Counted from the first letter of the stretch, positions 15,177-24,036 are shown. The stretch: 45,975 nt of DNA from Gammaproteobacteria bacterium (GCA_028293745.1 JAQGOF010000059.1:1-45975); one strand, 5' to 3'. Notes: generated by a model from the sequence alone, not told the origin. Translations and numbers: made by a program.

Positions 15177-15267
15177 GTGCAAACTCCTCGGGGATAACCT
15201 GACTCAGTTTACCCCGTAAGAGTGTATTGCCGCAGGTCCGGCCCAATCTTCCGTGGCTCGCCCGCCG

Positions 15268-17322
15268 TCATTGGCCCCTGGTCGGGGTAGCGTTGGCGTC
15301 CGAGGCAGCCGCCTTCGGCAACTTAAAAATCGCGACGGTATCCCCGTACGGATAGGTGAGTTGGAAGTTGCCACCTGCGGCGACGGCGAGGTATTGCTCG
15401 CCATTCACCTCGTAGGTCACAGGCGGAGCGTTGACGCCAGCGCCCAGGTTGTAGCGCCATATGCGAGCGCCGGACTTCGCATTGAAGCCATCGAACCAGC
15501 CGTTGCCCTCACCCATGAAGACCACGTTGCCGGCCGTCGCCAGGGCGCCACCGATCAACGGCTGCGGCGCCTTGTACTGCCAGGCGATCTTGCCGGTCTC
15601 AACGTCCAGCGCGACAAACGGACCGTCCTGAATCCCGCCTGGAGAGACATTCGTGAACGCGCTGCCCAGGCGAATCAGGCCTGGCGCAGTCTGGGCAGGC
15701 TTGGACGTGAAGTGCATCAACTGATCCATAGCCAGGATGTAGAGATAGTGCGTCTGGGGAGAATAGGCCGGTGGCGACCACTCTGCCCCGCCGTTCGCGC
15801 CAGGGAGCATATCGACACCCTCGCGAGTAGGCACGGTAAACATGTTCTTCGACATCATGACGTACGGATCGGATTTCCGGATCAGTTCGCCCGTGCGCCG
15901 ATCCAGAATGAAAACCCAACCGACCTTGCCCGCTTCGGCCGCTGCCGGGATCGTCTCACCGTTTCGATGAACGTCGAACAGTACAACATTGCTCACGGCG
16001 TCATAGTCCCAAACATCGTGCTTGACCTCCTGGTAGTACCATTTCAACTGCCCACTGTGTACGTCGAGTGCAACGATGCTGTCGCTATAGATGTTATCTC
16101 CCTGCCGCTGGCTTCCGTCCAGGTCGGGGTTCGGATTGCCCGTGCTGAAGATCACGAGTCCGAGCTTTGGATCGATCGCAGGCGTCGTCCACACCATTGC
16201 ACCACCGGTCTGCCAGGAGTTGCCCGAGTACGTCTTTGGATCTGTCGACATCCAACGCCAGCGCTGCTGTCCGGTATTTGCATCGAATGCCGCCACGAAG
16301 CCGCGCAAGGCCCATTCGCCACCTGCGCTTCCAACTATGATCATACCGTCGTAGATCTGCGGCGCGAGCGTCTCCGTGTACCCATCTTGCGAGCCGACAA
16401 TGGTCGTGTTCCAGATAACGTGCCCATCGGCGGCATCGAGCGCCAGTAGGTGATCATCGAGCGTCGCGACATAGACTTTGCCGTAACCTGCAGCAACGCC
16501 CCGGTTCACGGGGCCGCAGCAAATCTGGAACGATCCAAGATTGTACGTGATGTCCCAGATGCGCTCGCCCGTGGCAGCGTTAACCGCCATGACGACCATC
16601 TTGTTGTTTACGACCGGCGTGGTGATGTACATCACCCCATTGACGACCATCGGCGTGGTTTCGAAGCTCGCGGTCATCCCGGTCTGGACAAGCGCCACAA
16701 GGGTGAGGGACCCGACATTTTCCACCGTGATCTGTCTGAGCGGCGAATATCGCTGGTTATCGTACGTCCGGCCGTGCAACAGCCAGTTCTTCTCGTCTGA
16801 GGCGGCATTGAGCAGCATCGAATCGCTGACGCTCACGTTTGCCCCCGCCGGAAGCTTCGCATAGATGTTATGGACCGGAGGCGCGACTCGAACGATTTCC
16901 GCGGTGCCGGGCTGCGTCGCGCTCGGGCGTACTCGCAGTGCCGACATGCTCACCTTGCTCAAGGAGCCAATTGTCAGGGGTTTATTGCTGGGTGGAAAGC
17001 CGTTCCGCGACAGAACGTAAGCGGTAACATCCAGGTACTCCTGTTGGGTCAGGCTGCCCGGCCTGTCCTGGGGCATCTGCCGGCTGATGAAGTCATACAA
17101 CTGCGCAGCCGTGCCTTCACCATAGGCCAAACGCAAAGTCTGGCCTGTAAGTGCGGGACCGGATTCACCCTGCAGATTGGCGCCGTGACAATTCACACAA
17201 TACTGTGCGTACACCGTTGCTCCCCGCAACGCTTGCTCGGCGGTGTAACCTCCTGTACTTGACTTCACCTGCGCATTCGCGACACTCGCGGCGGCTAGAG
17301 CTATAAGCAGTAGAAGTCGCAT
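15268..17322 (-). CDS. PQQ-dependent dehydrogenase with N-terminal cytochrome c domain
   Basis: 684 residues with a signal peptide (MRLLLLIALAAASVANA). Residues 30-105 are a class I cytochrome c (CVNCH at 42-46, likely Met83 as sixth ligand). Residues 170-675 are an eight-bladed PQQ propeller: vicinal CysCys at 268-269 (QICCGP), substrate-site WDYD at 438-441, and tryptophan-docking blade repeats such as GWVFILDRRTGEL. Asp439 would be the catalytic base; Asp441, two residues later, is the extra acid seen in lanthanide-dependent XoxF/ExaF enzymes. The cytochrome-first order is like polyvinyl-alcohol dehydrogenase rather than type II quinohaemoprotein ADH. It oxidises an alcohol in the periplasm; the substrate is unknown. 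AGGAGAG precedes the ATG. Confidence 0.85.
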   Translation of the reverse strand: MRLLLLIALAAASVANAQVKSSTGGYTAEQALRGATVYAQYCVNCHGANLQGESGPALTGQTLRLAYGEGTAAQLYDFISRQMPQDRPGSLTQQEYLDVTAYVLSRNGFPPSNKPLTIGSLSKVSMSALRVRPSATQPGTAEIVRVAPPVHNIYAKLPAGANVSVSDSMLLNAASDEKNWLLHGRTYDNQRYSPLRQITVENVGSLTLVALVQTGMTASFETTPMVVNGVMYITTPVVNNKMVVMAVNAATGERIWDITYNLGSFQICCGPVNRGVAAGYGKVYVATLDDHLLALDAADGHVIWNTTIVGSQDGYTETLAPQIYDGMIIVGSAGGEWALRGFVAAFDANTGQQRWRWMSTDPKTYSGNSWQTGGAMVWTTPAIDPKLGLVIFSTGNPNPDLDGSQRQGDNIYSDSIVALDVHSGQLKWYYQEVKHDVWDYDAVSNVVLFDVHRNGETIPAAAEAGKVGWVFILDRRTGELIRKSDPYVMMSKNMFTVPTREGVDMLPGANGGAEWSPPAYSPQTHYLYILAMDQLMHFTSKPAQTAPGLIRLGSAFTNVSPGGIQDGPFVALDVETGKIAWQYKAPQPLIGGALATAGNVVFMGEGNGWFDGFNAKSGARIWRYNLGAGVNAPPVTYEVNGEQYLAVAAGGNFQLTYPYGDTVAIFKLPKAAASDANATPTRGQ

Positions 17323-17584
17323 CGCAGCTCTCCTCTCCTGGATACCGACGTCCTTGCAGCCGGTGTTTGCAACCGCTCCAAAGTCGCAAGGGCTGTTCCA
17401 CCAACCAGGTTGGCTGATGCACCGGGATGCGCGATTGGGAGAAAGACGCTCATGCTGACGTGGAGCTCGAACTCACGTCGGCAAGCATCATCCAGGAACG
17501 CCCGCTGGCCGCGACGCCGGAAAGCAGCCTGGTCGGCGATGAAGCGATGGCTTCGCGATAGGCCGACGGGCACCGCGGCGGGTG
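17323..17584. other. Region upstream of the PQQ dehydrogenase, no gene recognised
   Basis: Contains the dehydrogenase leader (AGGAGAG next to the ATG) and GC-rich sequence; frames are open in places but none shows family similarity. It ends at the glutathione-peroxidase-like remnant. Confidence 0.4.
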
Positions 17585-17675
17585 TCAGGTCTTGGCCAGC
17601 TCCGTCTCGATGGCCGCGATGAGACGAGGATCATCAGGTGCCGTATCAGGCGCGAACCGCCCCACCACCTGGCCA
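17585..17675 (-). pseudogene. C-terminal remnant resembling glutathione peroxidase
   Basis: The minus strand reads GQVVGRFAPDTAPDDPRLIA followed by AIETELAKT and a stop. This is the characteristic last 30 residues of a bacterial glutathione peroxidase (GxVVxRFAPxTxPxD followed by an amphipathic helix). The catalytic Cys, Gln and Trp regions are missing and upstream codons are unrelated. The remnant ends about 13 bp from the tandem repeat promoter of the YVTN gene, so a deletion or insertion placed that promoter here. Confidence 0.5.
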
Positions 17676-17687
17676 TGCAAGGGCGCT

Positions 17688-17719
17688 CTAAGTCTGTCCT
17701 AAGTGTCCTTCTTCAGAAT
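17688..17719 (+). promoter_or_regulatory. Tandem 11-bp repeat plus -10-like hexamer, YVTN/TonB operon promoter
   Basis: CTAAGTCTGTC (17688) followed by CTAAGTGTCC (17699), the same 11-bp direct repeat found before the RND operon at 8070. A -10-like CAGAAT begins at 17714, again exactly 15 nt after the start of the second repeat. A response-regulator-activated promoter is the simplest reading. Confidence 0.55.
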
Positions 17720-17792
17720 GCGCAGGCAACCCGGCCTCGAAGACGTCGCTTTTTTGTCGATCTGTTACCTCCACCGATGTCATGAAATCAAC

Positions 17793-18776
17793 ATGAAATC
17801 TACACATTTCTTCGTGATAGCCTCTATGCTCGCGTGCTCGGCGGGCGCCCTGGCGGCGGCAGATCAATCCGTGAGCCTGCAGCCGGCCGTGTCCATCGAG
17901 ATTCCGGCATCGAAAGGGAAGTTCGATTTCCTGCGCGTAGACACCAAGCGAAATCGGCTGCTTGCTGCGCACGAAAACGACGGTACGGCCGACTACTTCG
18001 ACCTGGCGAAAAACCGCCTCATCTCCCGGGTCAAGGTGGGAGGAGCCGTTGACACTGCCGTGGACGCTGATTCGAAGTTCTACTACGTCAGCGTCCAGGA
18101 GGATCAGCGTGTCGCCGTTCTCGATGCAACGAGCTTAAAGGAAGTCAAGTCGATCAAGGTTGACGGGCCAACCGACGCAATCATTTTCGAGCCCAAGAAC
18201 CAGATGATTTACGTAACCCACGATGAAGGAGCGAACGTGTGGGTCATCGACCCTGCTGCCGCAAAGGTCGTCGCCTCGATCGAGGTACCGGGAGTGCCGG
18301 AGTTCATGGTCTATGATGCAACCACGGACCGCATTTACCTGAATATCAAGAGCGCGGACAAGGTGGCAGTGATCGATCCACGCACCAACAAGACGGTTGC
18401 CACATGGCCGACCGCCCCTGCGACCCAGCCCCATGGGATGGCGCTGGATACTGCCAACCATAGAATCTACACATCGGGCGCCAATGGCAAACTGGTATCC
18501 ATCGACACCGGCACTGGTAAAGTCACCGGGACAGCGGCGATCGGGGAAAAGGTGGACCAGATCGCATTTGACCCGTCCAAACAGGTCGTCTATTGCGCGG
18601 GTCCCGACAAAATGTCGATGGTGAGTACCTCCGGAACGTCAATGTCGCCAGCAGGCGAGTTCAAGACCGCTGCAACGGCGAAAAATGTGGCGTTCGATCC
18701 GCAAACCGGGGCGGTCTGGACGACATACACGGATGGCAAGAGCTCGTTCGCCAGGTCCTGGGTAGCGGCGAAATAG
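17793..18776 (+). CDS. YVTN beta-propeller repeat protein, secreted
   Basis: 327 residues with a clear signal peptide (MKSTHFFVIASMLACSAGAL-AAA). The mature part consists of seven or so YVTN-type blades, for example FDFLRVDTKRNRLLAAHEND, DSKFYYVSVQEDQRVAVLDA, KNQMIYVTHDEGANVWVIDP, and TTDRIYLNIKSADKVAVIDP. Such periplasmic propellers bind ligands or partners; some sit next to PQQ enzymes or metal systems. The ATG at 17793 follows the tandem-repeat promoter and gives the signal peptide; upstream codons in frame are not conserved-looking. The TonB receptor gene begins 31 bp downstream on the same strand, so the two are an operon. Function unknown. Confidence 0.82.
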   Translation: MKSTHFFVIASMLACSAGALAAADQSVSLQPAVSIEIPASKGKFDFLRVDTKRNRLLAAHENDGTADYFDLAKNRLISRVKVGGAVDTAVDADSKFYYVSVQEDQRVAVLDATSLKEVKSIKVDGPTDAIIFEPKNQMIYVTHDEGANVWVIDPAAAKVVASIEVPGVPEFMVYDATTDRIYLNIKSADKVAVIDPRTNKTVATWPTAPATQPHGMALDTANHRIYTSGANGKLVSIDTGTGKVTGTAAIGEKVDQIAFDPSKQVVYCAGPDKMSMVSTSGTSMSPAGEFKTAATAKNVAFDPQTGAVWTTYTDGKSSFARSWVAAK

Positions 18777-18807
18777 ATGCCGAATCGTCTCAGCGGATAG
18801 AGCGTCG

Positions 18808-21024
18808 GTGACCTCCAAGCGTCCAGGTGTCGGCGCCCAACGGGCGATTCCGACAGACCGGGTCTGTTCCTGGCGCGGCCTTTACGCGCTGGCTCTCGTC
18901 GCAGCGTGCCAGGTTGCGAAGGCCGCAGACCCTCCCTCACCGAGTCCCGCCCCTCCAATGGAATCCGTCGTCGTCACGACCCAGAAGCTTGCTGTCGAAA
19001 ACCGGATCGACCGCAAGGTGTACAGCGTGACGACCGATGTGCAAGCCAGCTTCGGCAGCGTGGGTGACGTGCTAAGCGCGATTCCATCCGTGGATGTGGA
19101 CCCCGATGGAAAGGTCTCGCTACGCGGCGACAGCAACGTCCTTATCCTGATAGACGGCAAACCTTCGACCCAGCTCTCCGGCTCCGCAGCGGGGGACAAC
19201 CTGCAGTCCATTCCCGCAAACGATATCGAGCGAATTGAGGTCCTGACGACTCCGCCGGCCCAGTTTAAGGCGGACGGCGCCGCCGGCGTGATCAATATCA
19301 TCACCAAGAGGAAGCGCCCGGCAGGTGTCGCCGGCTCGTTGCAGGGCAGTCTCGGTAGCGGCGGACGATCGGTCGTTGGCGCTGACGCGGGCTACGGTTC
19401 AGGGCGGCTGAATGCCTCCGTCACCGCGGGCTTCCGTCACGACTACCGCCAGCGAATGGTTGACTCAAACGTACATGCGCCGAACACTCCATCGACGCAG
19501 GTGCTCGACAACAGTAGTACGATCAACGAACGGGTTCGCCGGCAGGTCCCAACGGTCGGAGTCAAGGCGGAATACGCGTTGGACGATCGGCAGTCCGTCA
19601 GCGGATCGGTCAATTGGAGCAAGCGTGGTGGGCTCCGCACGTACACAGAGCTCAACCAAACCAGCACTCCATCAGGAGTGCTGACGAGCTCCGCCCGGCG
19701 CATCAGCGCCGGACACGATCCCGAGACTGACTACGACGAAAAGTTGGGCTACTCGAGGAAGCTGGCCCGGCCCGGCGAAGAAATTGAGCTGTCCCTGCAT
19801 CGATCGTCGTCGCATCAGCGCGAGCATTACGATTACACGAACGACTCGTTCATCCCCCCCGCCCCTGGCTATTACAACAACCTGAGTTTCCTGGAAGACC
19901 ATGCGACAACCGAGCTCGGCCTGGATTACTCGTTGCCGTTCGCGAAGACGCGCACGTTGAAGCTGGGCTACGCCTTCGAACAGGATGACTTCCGCTATGG
20001 GAACACCGTTAACAACGTCGATCCGCTGACCGGTATTCAGACTGTCGATCCCAATGCAAGCCATGATTTCAAGTTCCGGCAGCAAATAAACGCCGCCTAC
20101 GCGAGCTATCAGGCCACTGTCGGTAACTGGAACTGGCTCGCGGGTTTGCGCGCCGAGCTGACCCACACCGATGCACAGCAACTGACGAACAATGTCTCGA
20201 GTAGCGGCAGTTATTTCAGGATCTATCCAAGTGTGCACGTGGATCGCATCCTGACGGATGAGACGACCCTCTCGTTCGGCGCGAGCCGGCGTGTAACCCG
20301 CCCGGACCCGAGCAATCTGGATCCCTATGTCGACCCTGAGTACACGCCAAACCTTCGGGCGGGCAACGTCAACCTGCAACCCGAATACACCCAGTCCTAC
20401 GAGGTCGGCTACGGATTCGAAGGGCGCGGGCTTTCTTACCAACTGACCGGCTACTACCGCCGCAACCGGGACAGCGTGACTGACGTAACCGAGTACCTCG
20501 GCAATGGCCTCTCGCTGACGACAAAGACCAATCTGCCCCAGAATAACTCGGCAGGGCTCGAATTCACCACGAACGGGCATATCGTGTCGAAGCTCGCTTA
20601 CAGCTTGAGCGGCAATCTGTTCTACAGCCAGATCGATGCGACTGCCCTCGGCGTACCGGGATTGAAGTCCACCACCGGAGTCAACAGCAAGCTGAAGCTC
20701 GACTATCGCCCCACACCCGCGGATTCAGTGCAGCTGGTCGTCACACGCACGGACAAACGCCTGACGCCACAGGGCTATATAAGCGCTATCAACATCGTAA
20801 ATGTTGGCTACAAGCACCAGGTGAAGGCAGATCTGACTGGGATTCTCACCCTATCGGACGCCTTCAATGGCCAGCGCTATGAGAGATTCGAGAGCACGCC
20901 GACATTCACGGGCGACTACGTGCGTGCCGTTCGCGGCCGTGTCGTATACGTCGGCCTGATCTATTCCTTTGGCTCTACCAGGAAAGACAAGCAGGCGAAC
21001 TTCGAGTACGACCAGTCCAGCTGA
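18808..21024 (+). CDS. TonB-dependent outer-membrane receptor
   Basis: 738 residues from a GTG start. A signal peptide (RGLYALALVAACQVAKAAD) is followed by the TonB-box-like MESVVVTTQKL and a plug domain: LSAIPSVDVDPDGKVSLRGD, SNVLILIDGKPSTQL, NDIERIEVLTTPPAQFKADG, and AAGVINIITKR. Then comes a C-terminal barrel of the outer-membrane beta-barrel family with many alternating aromatic strands. It takes up a substrate too large for porins with energy from TonB. Barrel substrates cannot be predicted reliably. Co-transcription with the YVTN protein, and closeness to a PQQ dehydrogenase with a possible lanthanide site, make a metal-chelate cargo possible, though this is inference. Confidence 0.88.
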   Translation: MTSKRPGVGAQRAIPTDRVCSWRGLYALALVAACQVAKAADPPSPSPAPPMESVVVTTQKLAVENRIDRKVYSVTTDVQASFGSVGDVLSAIPSVDVDPDGKVSLRGDSNVLILIDGKPSTQLSGSAAGDNLQSIPANDIERIEVLTTPPAQFKADGAAGVINIITKRKRPAGVAGSLQGSLGSGGRSVVGADAGYGSGRLNASVTAGFRHDYRQRMVDSNVHAPNTPSTQVLDNSSTINERVRRQVPTVGVKAEYALDDRQSVSGSVNWSKRGGLRTYTELNQTSTPSGVLTSSARRISAGHDPETDYDEKLGYSRKLARPGEEIELSLHRSSSHQREHYDYTNDSFIPPAPGYYNNLSFLEDHATTELGLDYSLPFAKTRTLKLGYAFEQDDFRYGNTVNNVDPLTGIQTVDPNASHDFKFRQQINAAYASYQATVGNWNWLAGLRAELTHTDAQQLTNNVSSSGSYFRIYPSVHVDRILTDETTLSFGASRRVTRPDPSNLDPYVDPEYTPNLRAGNVNLQPEYTQSYEVGYGFEGRGLSYQLTGYYRRNRDSVTDVTEYLGNGLSLTTKTNLPQNNSAGLEFTTNGHIVSKLAYSLSGNLFYSQIDATALGVPGLKSTTGVNSKLKLDYRPTPADSVQLVVTRTDKRLTPQGYISAINIVNVGYKHQVKADLTGILTLSDAFNGQRYERFESTPTFTGDYVRAVRGRVVYVGLIYSFGSTRKDKQANFEYDQSS

Positions 21025-21083
21025 GTCGTCATCGGAAGGTCACGGCGCGGCGCGCGCATTCCACGCCGTATCGACGTGAGCGC

Positions 21084-21917
21084 CTACGAACCGAAACGTG
21101 TAAATGTAGTCAGGGGATCTCCACTCGACACGTTCGCGACGAGACGGCGCGCCCGAAATTGAGCCTCCGCCATGCGTCGGGAATCGAGACGCTCGGAGGC
21201 CTCGCTGATCTCGGCAGATGCGAGTCTGGTCATCTCATCGGGGATACCGATCGCGACCGCCGCGGCCACCAACGCATATCCCCGGACGTCATCTCGCCTG
21301 ACACCCATCGCTTCGATATACAGGAGGCCGAGATTCACCATGGCCGGCGTGTATCCCTGCACAGCGGACCGCAAATACAGGTCCTTGGCTCGTCCCAGGT
21401 TGCGCGTGACCGCGATTCCACTTTCATACATGGCGCCGAGTTTATTTTCCGCCTGTGCGTTCCCTCGGAGAACCCCGGACTTCAGCAGCCGTGCGGACTT
21501 GCTATAGCTCTGAGGCACACCCCGGCCGTAGAAGTACAACGTCGCCAGATTGCTTGCGGCGACAAGTGACCCATGGTCAGCCGCGCGGTGATACCACGCA
21601 GCCGCCGCCACATAGTCTTGAGGTACACCGCGCGCCTGCGCATACATGTCCCCGACGCGATTCATCGATTCCGCATGACCGTGTTCGGCGGCGAGCTTGT
21701 ACCATCGGAAGGCTTCAGCCTGGTCCGATTGCTCGTCACACATGACACCGAGGGCGTACATTGCGGAGGGACTCTCGCCATTGTTCGCCGCCTGGTAAAT
21801 TCTCTGCTGGGTGACATCAGCCTTATGCAGAGCTGCCGCGAAGTCCTCCGCATTCGCTGAATGGATTGCGAACGCCACCAGAAGCGGGCTGATACCCATC
21901 AAGCGTGCAATGCCCAT
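21084..21917 (-). CDS. SEL1-repeat (TPR-like) secreted protein
   Basis: 277 residues from ATG 21917, which has AGGAG 6 nt upstream; the longer frame start is not supported by a ribosome site. A signal peptide (GISPLLVAFAIHSANA) is followed by consecutive SEL1 repeats of about 36 residues, such as SAMYALGVMCDEQSDQAEAF-RWYKLAAEHGH, ESMNRVGDMYAQARGVPQDY, ASNLATLYFYGRGVPQSYSK and AENKLGAMYESGIAVTRNLG. These solenoids mediate protein-protein contacts in the periplasm or envelope. No partner is visible next door. Confidence 0.82.
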   Translation of the reverse strand: MGIARLMGISPLLVAFAIHSANAEDFAAALHKADVTQQRIYQAANNGESPSAMYALGVMCDEQSDQAEAFRWYKLAAEHGHAESMNRVGDMYAQARGVPQDYVAAAAWYHRAADHGSLVAASNLATLYFYGRGVPQSYSKSARLLKSGVLRGNAQAENKLGAMYESGIAVTRNLGRAKDLYLRSAVQGYTPAMVNLGLLYIEAMGVRRDDVRGYALVAAAVAIGIPDEMTRLASAEISEASERLDSRRMAEAQFRARRLVANVSSGDPLTTFTRFGS

Positions 21918-22004
21918 GACAGCTCCTGCTGCGACCTCTTTCCCATGACACGCCTGGAGTATGTTGCTTGCACAGTTGCCGTCCATTTCAGGACGGGCGG
22001 CATT

Positions 22005-22022
22005 GCGTTACAGCCGTAACGC
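22005..22022. promoter_or_regulatory. Inverted repeat between SEL1 and UrcA genes
   Basis: GCGTTAC-AGCC-GTAACGC, exact 7-bp arms with a 4-bp spacer, in the divergent intergenic region. Candidate operator for either gene; no regulator can be assigned. Confidence 0.35.
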
Positions 22023-22155
22023 GTCACGGAAGTGCTGGCCGTGAGGTTTCATCTGCAACTCCATGCCGGCCAATTGACATTGCGGCGCATGACGAGCCCT
22101 GGACCATGTGAGGTGAACGGCAATTGTGCCGCGCTCAACATCAAGGAGACTCAAT

Positions 22156-22563
22156 ATGATTCGTTTTAGCCATACAAGTGCTTTGTGCAACCGATTGGCC
22201 GCCGCAGTCGCCCTCGGGGCGCTCGCCTTCATTAGCGCCGGGGCGCAGGCTGCCGCGCCCGACGAGATTACGATCTCCAAGCCGACTGTGAACACCGTCG
22301 GACGCGACGAGGCAACCCTGGCGCCCATTGAGGAGGTCTCGGAAAAAGCCAGCGTAAAATTCGATCCGGTGACGCTCACCACCAATTCCGGTGTGGCGCT
22401 TCTCAATGACAGCGTATTGGAGGCCGCGGCCAAGGTTTGCAACTCCGTCACATTCACCATGTCGGACGACGACACCGACGGATGTATCCGGAGGGCCGTC
22501 AAGTCCGCGCAGGCGCAGGTCGATCAGGCCGTCGCGCGTGCAAGGAGCACCGCGAATGGCTAA
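22156..22563 (+). CDS. UrcA family protein
   Basis: 135 residues from ATG 22156 with AAGGAG about 8 nt upstream (the in-frame ATG at 22126 lacks one). It has a signal peptide (LAAAVALGALAFISAGAQA) and a mature domain with VKFDPVTLTTNSGVALLND, a disulphide-like Cys pair (VCNS and GCIRRAV) and a C-terminal AVxxAxxQVDQAVARA helix. This is the UrcA family, small secreted proteins common in sphingomonads and some gammaproteobacteria, often one of several paralogues per genome. Function is not established. Confidence 0.82.
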   Translation: MIRFSHTSALCNRLAAAVALGALAFISAGAQAAAPDEITISKPTVNTVGRDEATLAPIEEVSEKASVKFDPVTLTTNSGVALLNDSVLEAAAKVCNSVTFTMSDDDTDGCIRRAVKSAQAQVDQAVARARSTANG

Positions 22564-22595
22564 CGGGATTCGAGTGATATAGTGTTTGTGTTGGC

Positions 22596-22622
22596 CTGCG
22601 GCGGTCCCGAGTACCGCCGCAG
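22596..22622. terminator. Hairpin between convergent UrcA and sigma-factor genes
   Basis: CTGCGGCGGT (22596) and ACCGCCGCAG (22613) pair exactly over 10 bp with a 7-nt loop. It lies between two convergent genes. No long T-run follows on either strand, so termination may be weak or Rho-assisted. Confidence 0.45.
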
Positions 22623-22660
22623 CTCAACGCGTGCAGGCCCTTGCTCGAAGATATGCGCGG

Positions 22661-23188
22661 CTACCTCACAGACTTGTTCGGGCGGGCTCGCGATGGCAAT
22701 GGCACGCCGTTGACCGTTCGAAGCAACTGCTCTCTTGCGCGCGCAACCCGGCTCTTGATCGTGCCCTCCTTGCAAGAGCACAGCCGAGCCGTGTCCGCGT
22801 ACGACAGCCCACGGAGCGCCACGTGAGTCAGTGCCTGTTGCTGCTTCTCAGGCAGCTCTTGGAAAGCGACGCTCACATCGTCCAGGTCCTCGTCTGCGTG
22901 ATGCCCAGGATCGATGGCAAAGGTTTCGGAGAATCTTCCGTCCGGATCCTCGACTTCGCGCGTCCGGCGCCGCAGCTGTGAATAGCGGTAGTTGCGCATA
23001 ATGACGAACAACCACGCCCTGACATTACTGTCCGGCCGCAAGTTGTGGCGCGCCTCCCACGCCTGCAGGCCCGTCTGTTGCACGAGGTCGTCGATCATAC
23101 GTCGGTCCCGGCACAGCCAGAGTGCATATGAGCGCAGCGACCGGAGTGTGTCGGTCCAAACACGGGTGAATTCCCGATCGGTGATCAC
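22661..23188 (-). CDS. ECF-type RNA polymerase sigma factor (sigma-70 family)
   Basis: 175 residues. Region 2: LRSYALWLCRDRRMIDDLVQ, QTGLQAWEA and WLFVIMRNYRYSQLRRR (promoter -10 recognition and core binding). Region 4: FQELPEKQQQALTHVALRGL, SYADTARLCSCKEGTIKSRV, and ARAREQLLR, a helix-turn-helix for -35 contact. The region 4 motif (LSYADxAxxCxCxxGTIKSRVxRAR) is close to EcfG-type sigma factors of the general stress response. No anti-sigma gene is adjacent. The divergent DUF4142 gene is a common member of such stress regulons, but I could not find a matching promoter in the intergenic region. Confidence 0.88.
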   Translation of the reverse strand: MITDREFTRVWTDTLRSLRSYALWLCRDRRMIDDLVQQTGLQAWEARHNLRPDSNVRAWLFVIMRNYRYSQLRRRTREVEDPDGRFSETFAIDPGHHADEDLDDVSVAFQELPEKQQQALTHVALRGLSYADTARLCSCKEGTIKSRVARAREQLLRTVNGVPLPSRARPNKSVR

Positions 23189-23451
23189 GTTGCGATATTC
23201 CCGCTCTGAAGCTTTGAGGGCGGAAGCTGGGAGTCTGCGATGTCATGCTTGCTGCTCCATGTCGCACCGGGACGCTCACCGTTTCAGTTGAAACAGGCGA
23301 ACGTGATTGCTTCCATAAGCTCGAACTATGCGCAGCCCGCCCTGCCCTCGCGGAAATTGATCTGCATCATTGCAACGTGCGGTGCTGGGTGCAAAATATT
23401 CGCGGAATACAAATAACTACCGCGGAGTGCCACTCCGCATCGAGGGTGCCG

Positions 23452-23979
23452 ATGACCATCCGCACGGTTGGCTTGCGAATCGCCTTGCTGTCAGCGCTTT
23501 GCTCGTGCACTGCTGTTACGTTTGCCGCGGGAACGGCTGCCTCGGACGGCACCCCCGACCCCAAGGCGTTCATCGAACTGGCAGCGCAGGACGGCATGAC
23601 CGAAGTGCAGCTCGGCGAGCTCGCGTTGCGAAATTCGAAGAATCCGCACGTGCGCCAGTTTGCCCAGCAGATGATAGATGATCATGGCAAGGCGAATATC
23701 GAGCTGGTGGGCATCGCCCAGCAGAAGAATGTGATCGCCGCCAAGAAGCTCGACGCGAAGCACACCGCGATGGTGCATGACCTGAGCACGAAGTTCGGTA
23801 TGGATTTCGACACCGCGTACGCCAAGACCATGGAGGATGCGCACGCGAATGCGATCGCTCTGTTCGAGCGCGAGTCAAAGGGGCGCGACCCGCAAGTATC
23901 GAGCTTCGCAAAGCAGATGCTGCCAGTGCTCATGGCGCACAAGCACATGGCGGATGAGCTGAACTCGGTCTTTCACTGA
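23452..23979 (+). CDS. DUF4142 domain protein, secreted
   Basis: 175 residues from ATG 23452 with GAGGG just upstream; the longer open frame begins in non-coding sequence. A signal peptide (VGLRIALLSALCSCTAVTFA) is followed by a four-helix ferritin-like DUF4142 domain: FIELAAQDGMTEVQLGELAL, HVRQFAQQMIDDHGKANIEL, FDTAYAKTMEDAHANAIALF, and VSSFAKQMLPVLMAHKHMAD. DUF4142 proteins are envelope proteins often induced in general stress. The biochemical role is unknown. It is transcribed divergently from the ECF sigma gene. Confidence 0.85.
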   Translation: MTIRTVGLRIALLSALCSCTAVTFAAGTAASDGTPDPKAFIELAAQDGMTEVQLGELALRNSKNPHVRQFAQQMIDDHGKANIELVGIAQQKNVIAAKKLDAKHTAMVHDLSTKFGMDFDTAYAKTMEDAHANAIALFERESKGRDPQVSSFAKQMLPVLMAHKHMADELNSVFH

Positions 23980-24036
23980 AAGTGAGCCCGTGGCAGCTCA
24001 GGTCCGCTTCAACATCTATCCAGCAGGTTGAAGCGA

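Noticed and set aside
15253..16449. Long open frame opposite the PQQ dehydrogenase
   Set aside because: No family similarity, Arg/His-rich composition and full overlap with a well-supported gene; it is a high-GC shadow frame.
17301..17573. 90-codon minus-strand frame upstream of the PQQ dehydrogenase
   Set aside because: No similarity, no ribosome site, and it overlaps the dehydrogenase start.
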